Below, in pieces: positions 51,180-60,009 of a DNA stretch of 64,000 nt. The stretch spans positions 3,782,001 to 3,846,000 of the forward strand of contig OY970235.1 of assembly GCA_963714145.1 (NCBI GenBank), in the 5' to 3' direction. Each line of letters starts with the position of its first letter. Position 1 is the stretch's first letter. Source of the DNA: JBBWZH01 sp035544115 (GTDB taxonomy: Bacteria > Actinomycetota > Actinomycetes > Mycobacteriales > CADCTP01). The notes under the pieces were generated by a model. It was not told the origin of the DNA and ran no database searches. It saw nothing but the letters and a program-made list of their open reading frames with translations. A program made the translations under genes and the position numbers.

Positions 51180-53807
51180 GTGACCGGGGCCACCGATGCC
51201 GGCCGCTGGTACCTGGCCGGCGGCGTACTGGACCGGGACGAGCACCTGGTGCCGCTGCCGGGCACCGACTGGCGGCTCTGGCGGGAGGCCGTGCTGCGCA
51301 CCGCCGGCTTCCCGGTGGACGGGCTCGACCGGTTCACCGCGCCCACCTGCGCCGCCGCCGCCGACGCCCTGCTGGCCAGCCAGCCGAACCGCCCCGGCCC
51401 AGCCGCCGACGCGGGCTCCGGCCCGGCCGGCCAGGGCAGCTTCGAGGTGGCGTACGCGGCGGCGGCGCGGGCCGGATCGCGGGACGCGGCCCAGATCGCC
51501 GCGGACCCGCTCTTCCGGGAGGCCGTCACCTGGCAGAACACGAACATGCTGCCGACGCTGGACGGGCTGGTCCGCGGCGGCCCGGACGCGCCGCGGAACT
51601 CGGTGCGGCGGCGGCGGGAGAGCGCCGTCCTGCGGTACTGGCAGCGGTACTGCGCCAAGAACGACACGGTGGGCTTCTTCGGCCCGGTCAGCTGGGTCAC
51701 GCTCGACCCGGCCGAGCCCGGGGTGGACGCCCGGCCCGGCGCCGGGTTGCTGCGCTCCCGCCGGGTGTTCTTCGAGCACTGGGCGCTGGGCGCGTACGCC
51801 GACCGGCTCGCCGCCGACCCGGCGATCCGGCGCTGGCTGCCGCCGGCGCCGCAGCCGCACCTGGTGCTCGACGGGCGGTCGCTGCGCCGGCCGGTGCGGC
51901 CACCGGTGCCGCTGTCGGCGGCCGAGGCGGCCCTGCTCGCCGGCTGCGACGGGCGGCGGCCGGCCGTCGACGTGGTCGCCGCCGCGCTGGCCCGGCCCGG
52001 CACCGGCCTGCGGACCGCCGAGGACGCGCTCGACCTGCTGGCCGATCTGGCCGACCGCGAGCTGGTGCGGTGGGGCGTCGACGTCCCGATCAGGACGACC
52101 GCCGAGGATGTGCTGCGCGGCGCGCTGGCCGCGATCCCGAACCCGGCCACCCGCCGGCAGGCCCTCGCCGGGCTGGACCGGCTGGCCGCCGCCCGGGACG
52201 CGGTCGCCGCGGCGGCCGGGCAACCGGACGCGCTCGGCCCGGCGCTGCAGCGGCTGGACGCCGAGTTCGCCGCGGTCACCGGGGCGGCGCCGCGGCGCCG
52301 GCCGGGCCAGACGTACGCCGGCCGGACCCCGTGTGTCGAGGAGACGGTCCGCGATCTGGACGTGACCGTCGGCCGGGCCGTGCTGACCGGGCTGGCCGCC
52401 CCGCTGGACCTGGTGCTGCAGGCCGCCCGGTGGGTCGCGGCGGCGACCGGGCAGGCGTACCTGGACGCGTTCGGCGGCTGCTTCGACGAGTTGGCCGCCG
52501 AGCTCGCCTCCGACCAGGTGCCGCTGGACCAGCTCTGGTTCCTGGCCCAGGGCATGCTGCTCGCGACCGGGCCGCGGCCGGTCGACCCGGTCGCGGCCGA
52601 CTTCGCGGCCCGGTGGGCGCGGCTGTTCGGGTTGGACCGGTTGCCGCCGGGCACCCGCGCGGTGTCGCTGCGGGCGGCCGACCTGGCCGGCGCCGCAGCC
52701 GCGGTGTTCCCGCCGGCGCCACCGCGCTGGGCGGCGGCCCGCTTCCACAGCCCGGACCTGCACCTGTGCGCCGGTACCGCGGCGGACTTCGAGCGCGGCG
52801 AGTTCCTGGCCGTGCTCGGCGAGATGCACGCCGGCTACCCGACGCTGGACGCCGGCGCCCTGGTCGCCTGCCACCCGGACGCCGACCGGCTGCGCCGCGA
52901 CCTGGCCACCGACCTGGGCACCGGCCGGCTGCTGCCGCTGTTCCCGGCCGACTGGCCGCGCTGGAGCCAGCGCACGGCCGGCTGCCTGGACGGCCCGGGC
53001 GACGCGCTGCTCGGCTTCGGCCCGGCACCGGGCGGCGACCCGGACCGGCTGGTCCCGATCACCGCGGTGACGGTGTCCCGGGTGGCCGGCGAGCTGGTCG
53101 CCACCGCGGCAGGCGGGCGCCGGTGGCCGCTGCTGGAGGCGTTCGCGGACGTGATCGCGCTGCAGACGATCGACGCGATGAAGGGCGCCGCGACCGGGCC
53201 GCACACCCCCCGGGTCACCGTGGACCGGCTGGTGATCGCCCGCGAAACCTGGCGCACCACCGCGACCGGCACCGGGCTGGCCGGGCCGGCGGCCGAGCCG
53301 GCGGCCGGATCGGCAACCAGGCCGGCGGTGGCCGGGTCGGACGAGCGCGCCGGCTACCTGGCGGCCCGGCGCTGGCGGCGCGACCTGGGCCTGCCGGACC
53401 GGGTGTTCGTCCGGATCGCGACCGAACCGAAGCCGTTCTACACCGATCTCACCAGCCCGCAGCACGTCACCGCGCTGCGCGCGGCGCTGCGGGCCGGGCT
53501 GCGGGCCGGCGGCGACCCCGCGGTCACGGTGACCGAGCTGCTGCCCGGGCCGGAGCACGCCTGGGTGCCGGACGCCGCCGGCCGGCGCTACTCCGCCGAG
53601 CTGCGCCTGCAGGTACGCGACCCGCTCGCCGCCCGCCCCGCCCCGGCCCAGCCCGTCCCGGCCCAGCCCACCCCGGCACAGCCTGGCCCCGCACCGCACG
53701 ACCGGGCCCAGCCGGTGGCCGATCGGCCGCCAGCCGCCCGGTCCGCCCCGGCACCGGCGACCGCCGACCGGCCGGCAGCCGACGGCGGCCCGGAGGGAGC
53801 GCGATGA
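51180..53807 (+). CDS. LanB-like lantibiotic dehydratase family protein 1 (glutamylation-type domain)
   Basis: 875 aa from GTG at 51180. Family signs: DPLFREAVTWQNTNML near residue 115, RYWQRYCAKNDTVGFFGPVS near 152, the middle YAGRTPCVEETVRDLDV near 378, HSPDLHLC near 523, RVTVDRLVIARETW near 680, then EPKPFYTDLTSPQHVTAL near 745 and WVPDAAGRRYSAELRLQV near 795. LanB enzymes transfer glutamate from glutamyl-tRNA to Ser/Thr, and PEARL relatives add amino acids from aminoacyl-tRNA. This protein has only the large N-terminal domain; no elimination (SpaB_C) domain and no precursor peptide is nearby. It sits between PKS and NRPS genes, so its substrate may be carrier-bound. C-terminal ~65 residues are Pro/Ala-rich. 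Confidence 0.83.
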   Translation: MTGATDAGRWYLAGGVLDRDEHLVPLPGTDWRLWREAVLRTAGFPVDGLDRFTAPTCAAAADALLASQPNRPGPAADAGSGPAGQGSFEVAYAAAARAGSRDAAQIAADPLFREAVTWQNTNMLPTLDGLVRGGPDAPRNSVRRRRESAVLRYWQRYCAKNDTVGFFGPVSWVTLDPAEPGVDARPGAGLLRSRRVFFEHWALGAYADRLAADPAIRRWLPPAPQPHLVLDGRSLRRPVRPPVPLSAAEAALLAGCDGRRPAVDVVAAALARPGTGLRTAEDALDLLADLADRELVRWGVDVPIRTTAEDVLRGALAAIPNPATRRQALAGLDRLAAARDAVAAAAGQPDALGPALQRLDAEFAAVTGAAPRRRPGQTYAGRTPCVEETVRDLDVTVGRAVLTGLAAPLDLVLQAARWVAAATGQAYLDAFGGCFDELAAELASDQVPLDQLWFLAQGMLLATGPRPVDPVAADFAARWARLFGLDRLPPGTRAVSLRAADLAGAAAAVFPPAPPRWAAARFHSPDLHLCAGTAADFERGEFLAVLGEMHAGYPTLDAGALVACHPDADRLRRDLATDLGTGRLLPLFPADWPRWSQRTAGCLDGPGDALLGFGPAPGGDPDRLVPITAVTVSRVAGELVATAAGGRRWPLLEAFADVIALQTIDAMKGAATGPHTPRVTVDRLVIARETWRTTATGTGLAGPAAEPAAGSATRPAVAGSDERAGYLAARRWRRDLGLPDRVFVRIATEPKPFYTDLTSPQHVTALRAALRAGLRAGGDPAVTVTELLPGPEHAWVPDAAGRRYSAELRLQVRDPLAARPAPAQPVPAQPTPAQPGPAPHDRAQPVADRPPAARSAPAPATADRPAADGGPEGAR

Positions 53808-56164
53808 CCGACGCGCATCTGGTCGCGCTGCCCGGCACCGGCTGGCAGGTGTGGCGCTCGGCGCTGCTGCGCAGCACCGGCTTCCCCGCCGACGGGCTGC
53901 TCCGGTTCGGCCAGCCGGCCGGCGCGGCCGCCGCCGACGCGCACCTGGACGGCACGCTGCCGGCTGCTGAGCTGGCCGCCGCGTACACCGCGGCGGCGCG
54001 GCTGGAGAGCCGGGAGACGGTGGCCATCGCCGCGGACCCGCTCTTCCGCGAGGCGATCACCTGGCAGAACACGAACATGCTGGCGGCGCTGGACGGCCTG
54101 GTGCGCGGCGGGCCGGACGCGCCGCGGAACTCGACCCGGCGGCAGCGGGAGATCGCGGTCGTCCGGTACTGGCAGCGGTACTGCGGGAAGAACGAGACCA
54201 CCGGCTTCTTCGGCCCGATCGACTGGGTCACGCTCGACCCGGCCGAGCCCGGGGTGGCCGTGCGCGCCGGCGCCGGGCTGGTCCGGCGCCGGATGGTGTT
54301 CCTGGAGCGGTGGGCGCTGGCCGCGTTCGCCGGCCGGCTGGCCGCCGACCCCGAGGTGCGGCCGTGGCTGCCGGTCTCGCTGCAGCCGCACCTGACCCTG
54401 GACCAGAGCGCCGGCGGGCCGCGGCTGCGGCACCCCGTCCAGCCGCCGACCCGACTGTCCAAATCGGACGCCCGGCTGTTGTCCCTTGTGGACGGACGGC
54501 GGCCGGCGCGGGAGATCGCCGCGGCCACGGTGGCCGACCCGGAGACCGGGTTCCGGGCCGAGGCCGACGCGCTGGCCGCGCTGGACCGGTTCGCCGAACG
54601 CGGGCTGCTGCACTGGGGGCTCGACCTGCCGGTCGGCTACGCGGCCGAGCGGCGGCTGCGCGACGGGATCGCCGCGATCGGCGACCCGGCGGCGCGGGAC
54701 CGGTGCGCGGCCGGGCTGGACCGGCTGACCACCGGCCGGGACGCGGTGGCCGCCGCGGCCGGCGACCCGGACGCGCTCGCCGCGGCGCTGGCCAAGCTGG
54801 ACGAGGAGTTCGTGGCGATCACCGGCCAGGCCGCCCGGCGCCGGCCCGGGCAGATGTACGCCGGCCGCACGCTGTGCCACGAGGAGACCGTCCGCGACCT
54901 GGACGTGGTCGTCGGCGGCCCGGTGCTGGCCGCGCTCGCGCCACCGCTGGCGATCCTGATGCAGGCGGCGCGGTGGCTGACCGGGGCGGTGGCGGCCGCC
55001 TACGACCGGGCGCTGCGGGAACTGCACGCCGAGCTCGCCGCCGACCTGGGGTCCCCCGACGTCCCGCTCGGCCAGCTGCTGTTCCTCGCCCAGGGCCCGC
55101 TGTTCGGCGCCACCGACCGCCCCGCCGACGCGGTCACCGCCGACTTCACCCGCCGCTGGACCGCGCTGTTCGGGCTCGACCGGCTGCCGCCGGCGACCAG
55201 CCGGGTGCAGCTGACCGCGGCCGAGCTGGCCGCGGCGGCCGGCCGGACCTTCCCGGCCGACCGGCCCGGCTGGTCGTCCGGCCGGATCCACAGCCCGGAC
55301 CTGCACCTGTGCGCCAGCAGCCCGGAAGCGTTCCAGCGCGGTGAGTTCAGCGCGGTGCTCGGCGAGCTGCACGCCGCCTGGGCCACCTTCGACAGCGGCG
55401 TGTTCCTGATCGGCCACCCGGACGCCGAGTCGATGCGGGTCGCGCTGGCCGCCGACCTGGGGCCCCGGGTCGGGCTGCTGCCGCCGGCCGACTGGCCCCG
55501 CTACACCGCCCGGCTCAGCCGCTGGCTGCACGGCGACACCGACCGGCAGCTGGCGTTCACCCCCGCGCCGGGCGCCGACCCGGACCGGCTGCTGCCGGTC
55601 ACCGCGCTGGTCGTGTCCGAAGTGGATGGTGAGCTGGTCGCGCACGGCCCGCGGCACGGCCGCTGGCCGCTGGTGGAGGTGCTGGCGGATTTCGTCGTCG
55701 CGCACGCGGTCGACGCGTTCAAGCTGGTCGAGGCCGCCGCGCACACCCCGCGGATCACGATCGACCGGCTGGTGGTGGCCCGCGAGACCTGGCGCAGCAC
55801 GGTCGGCGGGACCGGGCTCGGCGCGGTCACCGACCCGGTGCCGCAGTTCCTCGCCGCCCGCCGCTGGCGGCGGGCGGCCGGCCTGCCGGAGCGGGCGTTC
55901 GTGAAGGTCGCCACCGAGACCAAACCCTGCTACGTCGACTTCACCAGCCCGCTGCTGGTCGCCGCGCTCGGCGCGATGCTGCGGGCCGCCCGTGGCCAGG
56001 CCGGCGACGGCGTGCCGGTGACGGTCACCGAACTGCTGCCCACGCCCGAGCGGGCCTGGGTGCCGGACGCCGCCGGCCGGCGCTACTTCTCCGAACTCCG
56101 CCTGCAACTGCGGGACCCGCACCCGGCCCGCCCCGCGCCGCCCACCACGGAGGAACCCGCGTGA
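53804..56164 (+). CDS. LanB-like lantibiotic dehydratase family protein 2 (glutamylation-type domain)
   Basis: 786 aa; ATG overlapping the previous stop, behind GGAGGGAG. Paralogue of the protein before it throughout: DPLFREAITWQNTNML near residue 84, RYWQRYCGKNETTGFFGPID near 122, YAGRTLCHEETVRDLDVVV near 350, HSPDLHLC near 500, RITIDRLVVARETW near 650, ETKPCYVDFTSPLLVAAL near 705, WVPDAAGRRYFSELRLQLRD near 750. It lacks the long Pro/Ala tail. Tandem paralogues may form a heterodimer or act on two residues. Followed by NRPS3 with a GTGA overlap, tying it to the assembly line. Confidence 0.83.
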   Translation: MTDAHLVALPGTGWQVWRSALLRSTGFPADGLLRFGQPAGAAAADAHLDGTLPAAELAAAYTAAARLESRETVAIAADPLFREAITWQNTNMLAALDGLVRGGPDAPRNSTRRQREIAVVRYWQRYCGKNETTGFFGPIDWVTLDPAEPGVAVRAGAGLVRRRMVFLERWALAAFAGRLAADPEVRPWLPVSLQPHLTLDQSAGGPRLRHPVQPPTRLSKSDARLLSLVDGRRPAREIAAATVADPETGFRAEADALAALDRFAERGLLHWGLDLPVGYAAERRLRDGIAAIGDPAARDRCAAGLDRLTTGRDAVAAAAGDPDALAAALAKLDEEFVAITGQAARRRPGQMYAGRTLCHEETVRDLDVVVGGPVLAALAPPLAILMQAARWLTGAVAAAYDRALRELHAELAADLGSPDVPLGQLLFLAQGPLFGATDRPADAVTADFTRRWTALFGLDRLPPATSRVQLTAAELAAAAGRTFPADRPGWSSGRIHSPDLHLCASSPEAFQRGEFSAVLGELHAAWATFDSGVFLIGHPDAESMRVALAADLGPRVGLLPPADWPRYTARLSRWLHGDTDRQLAFTPAPGADPDRLLPVTALVVSEVDGELVAHGPRHGRWPLVEVLADFVVAHAVDAFKLVEAAAHTPRITIDRLVVARETWRSTVGGTGLGAVTDPVPQFLAARRWRRAAGLPERAFVKVATETKPCYVDFTSPLLVAALGAMLRAARGQAGDGVPVTVTELLPTPERAWVPDAAGRRYFSELRLQLRDPHPARPAPPTTEEPA

Positions 56165-59100
56165 CTGCACCGTTACCCGGCACCGCCCCGCCCCCCGGCG
56201 CCGCCCCGGCCACCGCTCTGGACACCGTCCGGGCTCCGGACACCGCCGGCGAGCCCGGGCGGGCCGGCGGCGGGGCTGGCGTGCCGGCCGGGTGGACGGT
56301 GGGACCCACGGTCGAGGTGCCGGCGCTGTCGCTGGCCGAGCTGATCGTCGCGCAGGCCCGCCGCCGGCCGGGCGCGGTCGCGGTGCGCCAGTGGGACGAC
56401 ACGCTCACCTACGGCCAGCTGCTGGCCGGGGCCGCCGCCGTGGCCACCCGGCTGCGCGAGCTCGGCGTCGGCCGGGAGGTGCCGGTGGTGGTGTGCACCC
56501 GGCGCCGGCCGCAGCTGCTGATCGCGGTGCTGGGCGTGCTGCTCGCCGGCGGCGCCTACGTCCCGCTCGACCCGGACCACCCGGCCCAGCGCCGGGACCT
56601 GCTGCTGGCCGACGCGGGCGCCGGCGCCGCGGTGGTCGACGCCGCCGGGGCCCGGGCGCTGGCCGGGTGGGCCCTGCCGACCGTGCCGATCCCGTCCACT
56701 GTGGACGCCGAGCCTCCGTCCACTATGGACATAGCAACCTCCGGTCCGGACGACGCCGCGTACCTGCTGTTCACCTCGGGTTCGACCGGGCGGCCGAAGG
56801 GAGTGCTGGTCCCGCAGCGGGCAGCAGTCGACCATATCTGGAGCGTCGGGGCGGCGATGCGCATCGGCAAGCGGTCGTGCAGCCTGGGGTTCGCCGCGGT
56901 CGGCTACGACGTCTCGGTGGCCGACCTGTTCGTGCCGCTGGTGCGCGGGGGTTCGATCGCGCTGGCCGGCGCGGCCGACCGGGTCGACCCGGCCCGGCTG
57001 CAGCGGTTCCTGGCCGAGCACCGGGTGACCTTCGCCTACCTGCCGCCGCCGCTGCTGCCGCTGCTGCACCCCGACCAGCTGCCCGACCTGACCGACGTGA
57101 TCGTCGGCGGCGAGGCGTCCGGCCCGGAGCAGGTGCAGCGCTGGTCGAGCCCGCCGCACCGGCGGTTCCACAACTGGTACGGCCCGACCGAGACCACCGT
57201 CTCCAGCACCGGCAGCGAGCTGACCGGGCGCTGGGACCGGCCGCTGCCGATCGGCCGCCCGCTGGCCAACGAGCGGGTGTACATCCTGGACGCCGGCCTG
57301 CGCCCGGTGCCGCCGGGCATCCCGGGCGAACTGTGCATCGGCGGCACCCAGGTGGCCCGCGGCTACCTGGGCCGGCCCGGCCTGACCGCGCAGCGGTTCG
57401 TCCCGGACCCGTACGCCGCGACACCGGGGGCCCGCCTCTACCGCACCGGTGACCTGGCGGTCTGGCAGCCGGACGGCCGGATCGGGTTCCTCGGCCGGCT
57501 CGACCGGCAGGTGAAGGTCTCCGGGCAGCGGGTCGAGGTCGGCGAGGTGGAAGCCGTGCTGCGCGGTCACCCCGAGGTGCTGCAGGCCGCAGTCGACGCC
57601 GTGCCGGGCGCCGCCGGCGACACCGAACTGGTCGGCTACCTGGCCGGGCCGCGGCCGCCGCGGCTGGCCGAGGTGCGCCGGCACTGCGCCGACCGGCTGC
57701 CCCCGCACATGATCCCGACCCGGGTGGTGCCGCTGTCCGAGCTGCCGCTGACCGCCAGCGGCAAGGTCGATCTGGCCGCGCTGCGGGCGCCCACCGCGGC
57801 GGCCCGCCCCGCGCCGCCGGTGCGGCCACCGGTCACCGGGACCGAGCGCGCGGTCGCCGCGCTCTGGTCCCGCGTCTTCCCGGGTGAGCCGGTCGAGCCC
57901 GGCCTGGATGCGGACTTCTTCGCCGGCGGCGGGCATTCGATCACCGCGATGCGGCTGGTCGCGCTGCTGCGCGGTGAGCTCGGCCGGGACGTGGCGGTCG
58001 AGGACGTGTTCGCGGCCCGCACGCTCGGCGCGCTGGCCGCCCGGGTCGACGGGGCCGCGCCGGTGGCCGGGGCGGACCCGCCGACCGGGTCGCCGCCCGC
58101 GCTGTCCGCCGCGCAGCGCCGGCTCTGGTTCGTCGACCAGCTCGCCCCGGACAGCGCCGCCTACAACATCGCGATGGCCGAACGGCTGCGCGGGCCGCTG
58201 GACGTGGCGGCGCTGCGGGCGGCGCTGGCCGCGGTCGCGACCCGGCACGAGGTGCTGCGCTGGCGGATCCCGCAGGCGGGCGGCGAACCGTACGTGCGGG
58301 TGGCGCCGCCGGCCGCGGTCCCGCTGCCGGTCACCGACCTCAGCGACCTCGGCGCCGGGGGCCCGGCGGCCCAGGAGACGGCACTGCGGCAACTGCTGCA
58401 GGAGACGGCGGCGCGGCGGTTCGAGCTGGCGACCGGGCCGCTCTGGCGGGCACTGCTGGTCCGGCTCGGCCCCGGCGACCACGTGCTGGCGATCACCGCG
58501 CACCACGCGGTCTTCGACGGCTGGTCGCAGAACCTGCTGTACCGGGACCTGTCCCGGGCGTACGCCGGCGAGCTCCTCGGCGCGCCCGAGCCGACCTTCG
58601 CCGACTACGTCGCCTGGCGGGCCGACCGGGACCGGCGCCGCGGCGCCGCGGACCTCGCCTGGTGGGTCACCCACCTGGCCGGCGCCCCGGCCGTCCTCGA
58701 CCTGCCCCGGGACCACCCGCGCCGGCCGGTGGCGACCTACACCGGTGCGCAGGCCCGCGCGGTGCTGGACCCGCCGGCCGCGGCGGCCGTCCGCGACCTC
58801 GGCCGGCGGCTGGGCGCCAGCCCCGCGACCGTCGTGCTGGCCGCGTTCGCCGAGCTGCTGCGCCGGCTGACCGGGCAGCCGGAGCTGGTGCTCGGGACGC
58901 CGGCGGCCGACCGCCGGCACGCCGGGTTCGCCGAGCTGGTCGGCTTCTTCGTCGACATCGTCCCGCTCCGGCTGCGCCCGGCGGCCGGCAGCACGCCGGC
59001 CGACCTGGTCGCCGGCTGCCGGGACGAACTGCTCGCCGTGCTCGCCCACCCCGGCGCGCCGCTGGAACTGGTGGTGGACGCCCTGGAGCTGCGCCGGGAC

Positions 59101-60009
59101 CCGTCCCGGGCCCCGCTCATCCAGGTGCTGTTCAACGTCTACAACTTCCCGGAAGCGCGGCTGGAGCTGGCCGGGACGGTCGCGACCGCGCAGCCGGCCG
59201 GGCTGCCCGGCTCGCCGTTCGACCTGACCGCCTACCTGGTCGACCGGGACGACCAGTTCGCGCTCGACTTCGTCTACAACCCGGACCTGTACGGCGCCGA
59301 CCGCATCGACGCGATGCTGACCGCGCTGACCGCCCTGCTCGGCCGGTTCGGCGCCGCGCCGGACGAGCCGATCGGCCCGACGGCCGTACCGCTCCCAGCC
59401 AGCGGCGCCGGCACCGGCCCGACCGACCGCCCAGGCACACCCACCGGCGGCCTGCCCGGTCACCCCACCGGCAGCCAGCCCGGCAACATGGCCGGCGGGC
59501 CGACCGGCGGCGTGGCCGGCAGCCAGCCCGGCAGCCCCCCCGACGGCCCGATCGGCGACCCGATCGGCGGCGTGGCCGGCAGCCGGTCCGGCGGCACGCC
59601 GGGTACGGCTGGCACGCCGGGTACGCCGACCGAGGCGACCGTGGCCCGCGTCTGGGCCGCCGTCCTGGGCCGGCCGGCCGGTGTCACCGACAACTTCTTC
59701 GAGGTCGGCGGCAGCTCGCTGGCGATCGTCGTGGTCCGTGACCGGCTCGCCGCCCTGCTCGGCCGGGACGTGCGGGTGGTGGACCTGTTCAGCTACCCCA
59801 CCGTCCGCGGGCTGGCCGCCTTCCTGGACGGCGCGGTCGACGGCCCCCGGCTGGACCGGGCCGCCCAGCGCGCCGCCGCCCGACGCGACCGGACCCGCCG
59901 CCGCACCGGCACCCACGGCAACCCGACCAGCGGCGACCCGACCAGAAGCGATCCCGCCGGAAACGACCCGACCAGAGCGGACACCACCGAGGAAGGAGCC
60001 CGTCGATGA
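56161..60009 (+). CDS. NRPS3: A-T-C-T nonribosomal peptide synthetase
   Basis: 1282 aa from GTG. The A domain (~50-550) begins directly without C, as in a loading module: FTSGSTGRPKG near 203, YDVSVADLFVPLVRGG near 245, WYGPTETTVSS near 340, YRTGDLAVWQPDGR near 430. T1 has Ser593 in GGGHSIT. The C domain (~650-1080) keeps HHAVFDGW (H781, H782, D786). A ~100-residue Gly/Pro linker leads to T2 with Ser1186 in GGSSLAI. The second T has no A domain of its own and must be loaded in trans. The terminal ~60 residues are Arg/Thr/Asp-rich, possibly a docking region to the PKS encoded next (ATGA overlap). Confidence 0.92.
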   Translation: MTAPLPGTAPPPGAAPATALDTVRAPDTAGEPGRAGGGAGVPAGWTVGPTVEVPALSLAELIVAQARRRPGAVAVRQWDDTLTYGQLLAGAAAVATRLRELGVGREVPVVVCTRRRPQLLIAVLGVLLAGGAYVPLDPDHPAQRRDLLLADAGAGAAVVDAAGARALAGWALPTVPIPSTVDAEPPSTMDIATSGPDDAAYLLFTSGSTGRPKGVLVPQRAAVDHIWSVGAAMRIGKRSCSLGFAAVGYDVSVADLFVPLVRGGSIALAGAADRVDPARLQRFLAEHRVTFAYLPPPLLPLLHPDQLPDLTDVIVGGEASGPEQVQRWSSPPHRRFHNWYGPTETTVSSTGSELTGRWDRPLPIGRPLANERVYILDAGLRPVPPGIPGELCIGGTQVARGYLGRPGLTAQRFVPDPYAATPGARLYRTGDLAVWQPDGRIGFLGRLDRQVKVSGQRVEVGEVEAVLRGHPEVLQAAVDAVPGAAGDTELVGYLAGPRPPRLAEVRRHCADRLPPHMIPTRVVPLSELPLTASGKVDLAALRAPTAAARPAPPVRPPVTGTERAVAALWSRVFPGEPVEPGLDADFFAGGGHSITAMRLVALLRGELGRDVAVEDVFAARTLGALAARVDGAAPVAGADPPTGSPPALSAAQRRLWFVDQLAPDSAAYNIAMAERLRGPLDVAALRAALAAVATRHEVLRWRIPQAGGEPYVRVAPPAAVPLPVTDLSDLGAGGPAAQETALRQLLQETAARRFELATGPLWRALLVRLGPGDHVLAITAHHAVFDGWSQNLLYRDLSRAYAGELLGAPEPTFADYVAWRADRDRRRGAADLAWWVTHLAGAPAVLDLPRDHPRRPVATYTGAQARAVLDPPAAAAVRDLGRRLGASPATVVLAAFAELLRRLTGQPELVLGTPAADRRHAGFAELVGFFVDIVPLRLRPAAGSTPADLVAGCRDELLAVLAHPGAPLELVVDALELRRDPSRAPLIQVLFNVYNFPEARLELAGTVATAQPAGLPGSPFDLTAYLVDRDDQFALDFVYNPDLYGADRIDAMLTALTALLGRFGAAPDEPIGPTAVPLPASGAGTGPTDRPGTPTGGLPGHPTGSQPGNMAGGPTGGVAGSQPGSPPDGPIGDPIGGVAGSRSGGTPGTAGTPGTPTEATVARVWAAVLGRPAGVTDNFFEVGGSSLAIVVVRDRLAALLGRDVRVVDLFSYPTVRGLAAFLDGAVDGPRLDRAAQRAAARRDRTRRRTGTHGNPTSGDPTRSDPAGNDPTRADTTEEGARR
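59430..59636 (+). repeat. Gly/Pro repeat linker before the terminal T of NRPS3
   Basis: Degenerate units (ggcagccagcccggcag and ggcggcgtggccggcag types) encode GSQPGNMAGG, GGVAGSQPGS and GTAGTPGTP steps, about 70 residues between C and T2. Confidence 0.75.

Noticed and set aside
28765..57780. Exact amino acid predictions for the four adenylation domains
   Set aside because: Some specificity positions can be read (for example FDSSVT, FDVSVF, FDASVT, YDVSVA with GHYGPTE-type variants), but the full code could not be aligned reliably by eye, so no substrates are named. A dedicated A-domain predictor is needed.
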